The notes under the pieces are model-generated. The model was not told the DNA's origin. It ran no database searches and saw only the letters and a list, made by a program, of their open reading frames with translations. A stretch of DNA of 64,000 nucleotides from CAWBOY01 sp963790585. GTDB lineage: Bacteria; Planctomycetota; Planctomycetia; Gemmatales; Gemmataceae. Both the position numbers and the translations under genes were made by a program. The stretch lies in the NCBI GenBank assembly GCA_963790585.1, contig CAWBOY010000002.1:434001-498000 (forward strand). The letters run 5' to 3'. This document shows positions 56,761 to 64,000 of this stretch, piece after piece (within the stretch, counting starts at the first letter, position 1; every line of letters starts with the position of its first letter).

Positions 56761-57021
56761 TCAAGTGCCGCGGATGATGCGATCATACTCCGCGTGCGAC
56801 CCGATCCAGAACCAGATTGGCCCGTCGCCTCCGTCCGCGGCGAGCGCTCGAAAGCCGATGCCAACCCGCACCGACCACAACTTCCCGACCCGCTTGAAGT
56901 GAAGCGACGGGTGGCGCGGGTCCGCCTTCAGAAGCTCGTAATTGGCGTCGGCGAGAATCCGCACCGACTCCGGCAGCCGGTTGTAGCAGTCCCAGAAATC
57001 CGACGTCGTGTGGTGGTTCAT
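56761..57021 (-). CDS. RelE/ParE-type toxin
   Basis: An 86-residue protein (SDFWDCYNRLPESVRILADA, then LHFKRVGKLWSVRVGIGFRA) that matches the RelE/ParE/HigB fold in length and pattern. The frame extends upstream to 57150, but the ATG at 57021 gives the normal size. The short antitoxin gene lies 31 bases upstream on the same strand. Confidence 0.8.
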   Translation of the reverse strand: MNHHTTSDFWDCYNRLPESVRILADANYELLKADPRHPSLHFKRVGKLWSVRVGIGFRALAADGGDGPIWFWIGSHAEYDRIIRGT

Positions 57022-57052
57022 AACGGGCGGGTCCGCTTCGCAACGTGTTCGG

Positions 57053-57217
57053 CTAGACGCGGTCAGCCAGGGCATCGAGTTTGCCCGCCCGCTCGTCCTG
57101 CTCAATCTTAGCGTCCCACTCAGCCTCGGCTCGCTCGTCCAGCCAGGCACGAACCTGGGCGACCTGCTCAGGGGTCAACTGAGCTATGGCGGCGGTGATC
57201 GTTTCAACGCTGGTCAT
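57053..57217 (-). CDS. Short antitoxin of the RelE/ParE pair
   Basis: A 54-residue acidic-helix protein (MTSVETITAAIAQLTPEQVA, then WLDERAEAEWDAKIEQDERA and a basic tail) typical of short antitoxins. A GGAGG site lies 8 bases before ATG 57217. It directly precedes the toxin gene on the same strand. Confidence 0.8.
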   Translation of the reverse strand: MTSVETITAAIAQLTPEQVAQVRAWLDERAEAEWDAKIEQDERAGKLDALADRV

Positions 57218-57277
57218 GACGGGATCCTCCAAATGCAGGTATTTCACAACAATCGATCACCGCGTCCGGCCGCCGCG

Positions 57278-57445
57278 CTAGCCCTCTTCCCTGCGATCCT
57301 CTAGGATCAAAGCAATGGCATCCGCCAGGCTGGCTCGGCATTGCTCAATGGTCCGACCCTGACCATTGGCTCCTGGAATTTCGGGCGAGTAGCCGATATA
57401 GAAGTCCTCGTCGCGCTCGATAATCGCCGTGAATTCGTTTCTCAT
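57278..57445 (-). CDS. HicB-like protein, small and without HicA
   Basis: A 55-residue protein (MRNEFTAIIERDEDFYIGYS, then PEIPGANGQGRTIEQCRASL) with the HicB partial RNase-H-like pattern. It was found by translating the minus strand; it is too short for standard lists. No HicA was found next to it. It could act as an orphan antitoxin or regulator. It lies 61 bases before the 54-residue antitoxin on the same strand. Confidence 0.8.
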   Translation of the reverse strand: MRNEFTAIIERDEDFYIGYSPEIPGANGQGRTIEQCRASLADAIALILEDRREEG

Positions 57446-57556
57446 TGATGTCTCCAAACTCCAAGCAATCGCGGTGGGCCATGCGACTTATTGTATCACC
57501 CGCCGAGTTAGCGCTGTCGAGTGCGAGACAATGACTGAAAACCGGCTTGACAATTT

Positions 57557-57784
57557 TTGCATACTGCGCCATTTGCAGTCGGCGGCCTGACTTCAATTTC
57601 AAGTCCCGATTACCCAGTTGCGGCCGACCAAATGACGCTTTCCGCGCGGGCCGCGGCGGAGGGTTTCTCGCCACTGAACATCATGCAGTCCGGCGGTGAG
57701 ATGCTGCACTGGCGCGGTCATTTAGTTTCGCCACCGTTTCAAACGTGGGTCGCCAAATGGTATGGAAAAGCGCCGGCGAAATAA
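57557..57784 (+). CDS. Small ORF, uncertain
   Basis: A 75-residue open frame before ftsK. A segment (SARAAAEGFSPLNIMQSGGE, then LHWRGHLVSPPFQTWVAKWY) has normal composition, but no family was recognised and the start is not supported by a strong ribosome site. It may be a remnant of a longer gene. Confidence 0.35.
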   Translation: MHTAPFAVGGLTSISSPDYPVAADQMTLSARAAAEGFSPLNIMQSGGEMLHWRGHLVSPPFQTWVAKWYGKAPAK

Positions 57785-57872
57785 AATGAGAGAAATTCAA
57801 GTCCGCGCGCTCGGGTGCCGATGAAACGGATGTGTCCGATCAGGTTTGTCCTTGCACCTGGAGTTCGCAGCC

Positions 57873-60181
<2,309 letters not shown>

Positions 60182-60256
60182 ACGATGCGTTCGGGGGTGC
60201 AACGAATGCGCGCACAGTTTGTTTTCAATTGGTAGGCGTAAGTTGTTTTGGAAATG

Positions 60257-60391
60257 CTAGTGCCCCCTTCTAGACTAAATTTACGGGTGGCACAGACATT
60301 CTTGTCTGGGCAGCAAAACGCACATTCGGCGGTTCCCGCACAGACAAGAATGTCTGTGCCACCCGTAAATTTAGTCTAGACGGCGTCCTAG
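60257..60391. repeat. MITE-like inverted repeat, family R2 copy 3 (most complete)
   Basis: Starts and ends with CTAG. Terminal arms include TCTAGACTAAATTTACGGG and its complement, then GTGGCACAGACATTC. Length 135 bases. The ends match copies 1 and 2. Confidence 0.9.
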
Positions 60392-60554
60392 CTTTGCCCG
60401 GCCCCGGAGAAGTCTCCGTCGAGACAATCGCGCTGCGTAATACCGTTCAAGGAAGCGATCGTCAGCAAGGGGCCGAATTGAAGGAAGTGTTATAGAATAG
60501 ACAGGTTATGCGGATCCTGTCTTCAATATACTACCGCATGAAGTGTACAAAGAT

Positions 60555-60601
60555 GCCCCGTGTAGGACTCGAACCTACAACCCGCTGATTAAGAGTCAAC
60601 C
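60555..60601 (-). other. 3' half of tRNA-Lys(CTT), putative attachment site
   Basis: On the minus strand it reads from the anticodon arm (TTGACTCTTAATCA, anticodon CTT) through the T arm (GTAGGTTCGAGTCCTAC) to the acceptor strand ACGGGGC and discriminator A. The D arm and 5' acceptor strand are absent upstream. A lone tRNA 3' half is the usual mark left by an integrated element, so this is read as an attachment site, not a working tRNA gene. Confidence 0.85.
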
Positions 60602-60930
60602 TGATGCAGACTGCAAGGTTATTCCTGATAACGACTTACGGCATGACGAAAACGGGTTTGTACTGGGGTTTGTACAGAATAATTCAGAACAGTCTATCGA
60701 CCCCATCGCCTCGACCCCGCCCGCCGATGGCGATTTAGCCCGCTTGGTCAATGAGTGGTCGAGTCTTCCGAGTCATATCAAGGCCGCGATCGTGGCTCTG
60801 GTGAATGTTACTCGATGAGGGGGTTCCTACCCACCACGGCAAGCGAAGTGTACAAGCGTCCGCGATGGGTGCTATGATTTGAGGGAAGGGCTGGATTGAT
60901 CCCCGGCTCGGGCCCGAGTGGCGCGATGGT

Positions 60931-60980
60931 TTCTCACTTGATCGTCGCGCTGCTCAGGTCCATCCTCAAACAAGTGAGAA
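60931..60980. promoter_or_regulatory. Inverted repeat before the first element gene
   Basis: TTCTCACTTG at 60931-60940 and its exact complement CAAGTGAGAA at 60971-60980 flank 30 bases and end four bases before ATG 60985. Either an operator or an mRNA hairpin over the leader. Confidence 0.55.
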
Positions 60981-60984
60981 CATC

Positions 60985-62361
60985 ATGTCTACCACCCGTG
61001 TCTCAGCCGGGCGCGCCGGATTGGAGCGTATCCGGGGCCAATTTGAAAAGCACATCGACCTGAATCTTCATCATCTTCGTACCCGACCAATCGGACACCC
61101 AAGCCCGTATCCCCCACCGAATTACCGGGAAGTCATCCACGCTCAAGAGGGCTGCATTGAATCCGAATGGCTGCCCGCGTTACTAGAAGAGCCGACTTAC
61201 GAAGAACCTGAGCGAGCATGGTTATACGGCGATAAATCAACGATCGACGACTTCCGCCGCTTGGCTGCGAAAGCATGGAGGGAAATTCGAGGCTCCAGGG
61301 AAGCAAAGACGCATTTTGCTCCGTTCGCATCAACGGACACTGACCGTTGGCTTTCGTTTGTCTATCGTGAACTTGAGTGTTTTACTCGACAACGATGGCA
61401 TCAACCCATCGAAGATGAATACTTGCTATTTATACGCCAGGAAGACGGCACTTTCCGAATCGATGAGGCTGCTAATTACGCGCTCCCATACCTTTGGGGT
61501 CAGATCCCGGAACACGGTGTTCGGCCAGTGCCTTCAGGCCCTTATGAACGGTGGCGGACCTATCGACTTGTAGACGACGTATTCACTTCGTCGATTAAAG
61601 CGATCGATTACGTGCTTGAGGATGATGAGTTCTGCCTGATTTCCTGCAAGGAAGCGGACGCATGGCAGAAATCCGCCGAATTTCAAAACGCAAACTTTAC
61701 AATTAACGCGATCCGGCTCGGGGGCGGAACCCGCTTTCCGATCAACAGGTACTCCTGCAAACCCGTGCAGGGGCAGACTCCGTCCGTATGTCCGGAGGCC
61801 GAGCCTTCGTTGAGGATTGAGTTCCTACCGATGGTCGAAGGGGAGTTTCGCCGAAGAGGTTTTCTTGCGGAAGGAGAGACGATTCATTGGGTCGGGGATC
61901 AGGCAACTCTACCCTCCGTTTGCAGTAATCCCCAGCAATGCTCCGTGAATAGCGTAGCTGTTGTTAAGGCTGATGATGAGTTTTCGCAACCTCAGCAATC
62001 ACCGCCGAGGGGTGGCGTCACAAAGACCCGTGAAAGGCTGAATACCGATGGTGTCCGCGTGAATCGCGAAAGGATCCTGAATGCTCTGGTCAAACACCAT
62101 CAATACGAATGCAACTCCGTTATGAACAGCAGTGTTTTGAACTCTGATCCAATAAAGGGGAAGGATTTGGCCATCGCCGCCGGGGTCTCACCGCCCACTG
62201 TGTGCCGGTTCTTTAAGGAAGAGTTTAAGGAAGGTGGGTATGAGGCATACAAAATCAAGTGTAGAGATAATAGCTCGATCGCAGAAAAAATCCAGTACAT
62301 GAGGGGGGAGAACCCTGACAGAAGCGAACCACGATCAAGGCCATACAACGATAATCTATGA
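60985..62361 (+). CDS. Hypothetical element protein with C-terminal HTH-like region
   Basis: A 458-residue protein with no clear family. The first 300 residues are rich in aromatic residues with no enzyme signature. The C-terminal part (GKDLAIAAGVSPPTVCRFFK, then EEFKEGGYEAYKIKCRD) looks like a helix-turn-helix. I associate this type with integrated elements of planctomycetes that also carry AlpA-like and primase genes. Confidence 0.7.
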   Translation: MSTTRVSAGRAGLERIRGQFEKHIDLNLHHLRTRPIGHPSPYPPPNYREVIHAQEGCIESEWLPALLEEPTYEEPERAWLYGDKSTIDDFRRLAAKAWREIRGSREAKTHFAPFASTDTDRWLSFVYRELECFTRQRWHQPIEDEYLLFIRQEDGTFRIDEAANYALPYLWGQIPEHGVRPVPSGPYERWRTYRLVDDVFTSSIKAIDYVLEDDEFCLISCKEADAWQKSAEFQNANFTINAIRLGGGTRFPINRYSCKPVQGQTPSVCPEAEPSLRIEFLPMVEGEFRRRGFLAEGETIHWVGDQATLPSVCSNPQQCSVNSVAVVKADDEFSQPQQSPPRGGVTKTRERLNTDGVRVNRERILNALVKHHQYECNSVMNSSVLNSDPIKGKDLAIAAGVSPPTVCRFFKEEFKEGGYEAYKIKCRDNSSIAEKIQYMRGENPDRSEPRSRPYNDNL

Positions 62362-62520
62362 AAACTGCGTTATCTCAGATTTCACGTTTCACGGCGAATA
62401 TGAAATCGCCTTCAATTTACATCAGATGCAATTCCTTGCGATTTAACGCGATTGCGTGAGACTCCAGTGAAATTTCACGAGAATCCGTGAAAGATTTTCA
62501 CATTATCGTTCGGACCGCAC
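62362..62520. promoter_or_regulatory. Cluster of TTTCAC/GTGAAA repeats
   Basis: Several copies of TTTCACG and GTGAAA occur in 130 bases, including the perfect palindrome GTGAAATTTCAC (62467-62478) and GTGAAA-GA-TTTTCAC (62486-62501). They lie upstream of the AlpA-like gene and are probably binding sites for an element-encoded repressor. Confidence 0.65.
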
Positions 62521-62549
62521 TTTGCGGACCCGTGGTAGTGGAGTCTCCC

Positions 62550-62816
62550 GTGAATCCTACATCCAATCCTCAAACCAAAGACGTAACCATCTCGGACCCT
62601 GTCGAGCTTGTTCCGGCGCGACGGGCTGCACCAATCGTCGGGCGAAGCCTGGCTTCATTCTGGCGCGATCACGCGGCAGGGCGCATTCCCGCACCAATAA
62701 AAATCGGCGGATCAACCCTATGGAGGATCACAGAACTCCGTGAATGGATCGAGTGCGGCTGTCCCGACCGATCGGCTTGGGAAAAACTTCAAGCCGGAAA
62801 GCGAGGCCGAAGATGA
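62550..62816 (+). CDS. AlpA/excisionase-like helix-turn-helix regulator
   Basis: An 88-residue protein with an AlpA-like winged helix-turn-helix (RRAAPIVGRSLASFWRDHAA, then GGSTLWRITELREWIECGC). Such proteins act as excisionase or integrase activators in integrated elements. A GTGGAG site precedes GTG 62550, which was chosen because the longer frame (62487) starts inside the repeat cluster. The stop overlaps the next start (ATGA). Confidence 0.8.
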   Translation: MNPTSNPQTKDVTISDPVELVPARRAAPIVGRSLASFWRDHAAGRIPAPIKIGGSTLWRITELREWIECGCPDRSAWEKLQAGKRGRR

Positions 62817-62995
62817 GTGAGATCCTTGATGCTACCGCCCTACAGAATCTTGGCCATGATGAGGTTCAGGTTCAGTGGTTCCTAAGCCTCGCATCGCGGG
62901 GGATGACGGGCGCTGCCTACTCGACCCGTGACGAATACGAGCGACTATTGCCGAGTATGCCGCGTGGCTCAGAGACAAAAGGGGGTTGCTCATGA
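62813..62995 (+). CDS. Small element protein
   Basis: A 60-residue protein (ATALQNLGHDEVQVQWFLSL) with no known family. It overlaps the AlpA-like gene upstream (ATGA) and the primase gene downstream (ATGA), so the three are one translation unit. Confidence 0.7.
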   Translation: MSEILDATALQNLGHDEVQVQWFLSLASRGMTGAAYSTRDEYERLLPSMPRGSETKGGCS

Positions 62996-64000
62996 CATTT
63001 CCGACCCGCAACGGAGTTTTCCCCCGTGATTCAAGCGATGCCGCAAAAATTTACCTGGCGCGGGGATTGTCACCTATCCCACTACCACCGCGAAGCAAGG
63101 GTGACGGACTCTCAGAGGGATGGAAGGAAATGCGACTAACCCCCGAAATTATCGACCAGCATTTTCCGCGCGGGTACTCTCGGAACATCGGCATCCTGAA
63201 CGGCTCTCCGTCGAGCAACACTCTCGACGTCGATCTCGACTGCGATGAGGCTCTTCACGCCGCGTCGATACTCTTGCCCTCGACGGACTGGATCTTCGGT
63301 AGGAAGTCTTCCCCGCGCTCGCATTGGATCTATCGGGCCGATCGATCGCTGAATAGCGCAGCCGAGAAGTACACGGACATTGACGGGGCGGTATTGATCG
63401 AACTTCGCGGTACGGGAGGGCAGACGGTCTACCCGCCATCGATTCACAAAGAAACAGGCGAGCTTATATTCTGGGATCAATTCGGAGATCCGGGAAAGGT
63501 GCCGCTGGCCGCGTTGCAACAGGCCGTTCGTGAAGTGGCCGCCGTCGCCTTGCTTGCTCAGCACTGGCCGACGAAGGGAACCCGACAGGATACCTACCTT
63601 GCGTTGGTGGGCGGGCTGATGCGGGCTCGTTGGGAGCAAGAGCGGATCGAGAGATTCGTCGAGGCTCTCACGCTTGCGACTGAAGACGAAGAAGCCCGCA
63701 AGCGGATTCAGGTTGTGAGCCAGACTTGCGCAGCACAAGAGCGGGATCGGAAAACATGCGGTTGGCCGAAACTTGAGAAACTACTTGGTGAGCAAGGCAA
63801 GGCCGTGGTGAGCATCGTTCGGGAGTGGCTCGGCATGGTATCGGCACCATCCTCGACGACGAAGAAGCAAGCCCGACGCCTAGACTCTTACCGACCGTTT
63901 CCAGTAGAGGCACTACCCGAACCCATCGCGGAATATGTCCGACAGGGCGCGGTTGCACTTGGCTGCGATCCTGCATACCTCGCTCTACCGGCGCTGTCCG
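62992..64000 (+). CDS. Bifunctional DNA primase/polymerase (PrimPol), runs off the window
   Basis: An open frame from ATG 62992 to the window end with no stop, at least 336 residues. The N-terminal part has the PrimPol pattern (GLSPIPLPPRSKGDGL, DVDLDCDEALH, SHWIYRADRSL), followed by a helicase or DUF3987-like start (PFPVEALPEPIAEYVRQGA). It probably primes replication of the element. Found by translating the end of the window. Confidence 0.85.
   Translation, partial: MTFPTRNGVFPRDSSDAAKIYLARGLSPIPLPPRSKGDGLSEGWKEMRLTPEIIDQHFPRGYSRNIGILNGSPSSNTLDVDLDCDEALHAASILLPSTDWIFGRKSSPRSHWIYRADRSLNSAAEKYTDIDGAVLIELRGTGGQTVYPPSIHKETGELIFWDQFGDPGKVPLAALQQAVREVAAVALLAQHWPTKGTRQDTYLALVGGLMRARWEQERIERFVEALTLATEDEEARKRIQVVSQTCAAQERDRKTCGWPKLEKLLGEQGKAVVSIVREWLGMVSAPSSTTKKQARRLDSYRPFPVEALPEPIAEYVRQGAVALGCDPAYLALPALS

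Larger units (their letters stand above)
60182..60984. other. Intergenic region with R2 element and tRNA-Lys half
   Basis: About 800 bases. It contains the R2 copy (60257-60391), the tRNA-Lys 3' half (60555-60601), a small open frame (60543-60818) that mostly translates that half, and the inverted repeat at 60931-60980. The later part of the small frame (DGDLARLVNEWSSLPSHIKA) is a helix I associate with integrase tails, with low certainty. Confidence 0.6.

Noticed and set aside
60555..60630. Complete tRNA-Lys gene
   Set aside because: The 5' acceptor strand and D arm are missing on the minus strand beyond 60601, so it cannot fold as a whole tRNA.
60543..60818. Open frame with CRTRTYNPLIKSQ
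   Set aside because: The first part is simply the translation of the tRNA-Lys half; a later part may be an integrase tail, but there is not enough to call a gene.

Overview
The window looks like a chromosomal segment of a planctomycete, possibly near the Gemmataceae. It carries several families largely typical of that phylum: a DUF1549/DUF1553 cytochrome-like protein followed by a DUF1501 protein, a 1,269-residue dehydrogenase/HEAT/PVC-type heme protein, a DUF1559 pseudopilin-like protein, and many GC-rich palindromic intergenic repeats. No rRNA gene, intact tRNA gene or CRISPR array was seen.

Layout. 0-16 kb: an LptF/LptG permease, a dctA-pckG C4-dicarboxylate/gluconeogenesis pair, SRPBCC and DoxX proteins, a BNR-repeat protein coupled to a MoaD/ThiS protein, an AAA/DUF4143 ATPase, rdgB, a gene row ending in hemC (two TPM proteins, HIT, hemC), and hslVU. 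16-29 kb: an esterase-like fold with altered catalytic residues, cysC, a class V aminotransferase, accD, a protein kinase, and the DUF1553/DUF1501/thioredoxin-like group. 29-43 kb: the PVC heme protein, a decayed S46 peptidase, an OPT transporter, ispG, and a secreted STN-like protein with a metallothionein-like cysteine cluster. 43.7-49.7 kb: an accessory block bounded by direct repeats of the purL 3' end, holding a DUF433/DUF5615 toxin-antitoxin pair, a group II intron with its reverse transcriptase, and two secreted or pilin-like genes. 49.7-60.2 kb: purL (with a fused PurS-like region), two zinc-ribbon membrane proteins, a dehydrogenase, DUF4058, small toxin-antitoxin genes and ftsK. 60.5-64 kb: the 3' half of a tRNA-Lys(CTT), which looks like an attachment site, followed by an integrated element with an AlpA-like regulator and a primase-polymerase that runs off the window.

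Two window-wide patterns stand out. First, about ten genes are broken by single-base shifts, including hemC and ftsK, which are normally essential. This suggests either indel errors in the assembly or widespread decay, so those genes are given here as joined reading frames. Second, at least three families of intergenic inverted repeats recur, and one copy is nested inside another family.

The best candidates for undescribed biology are the purL-tail-bounded block, the tRNA-Lys element at the right edge, the nested mobile-looking repeats, and the metallothionein-like insert.
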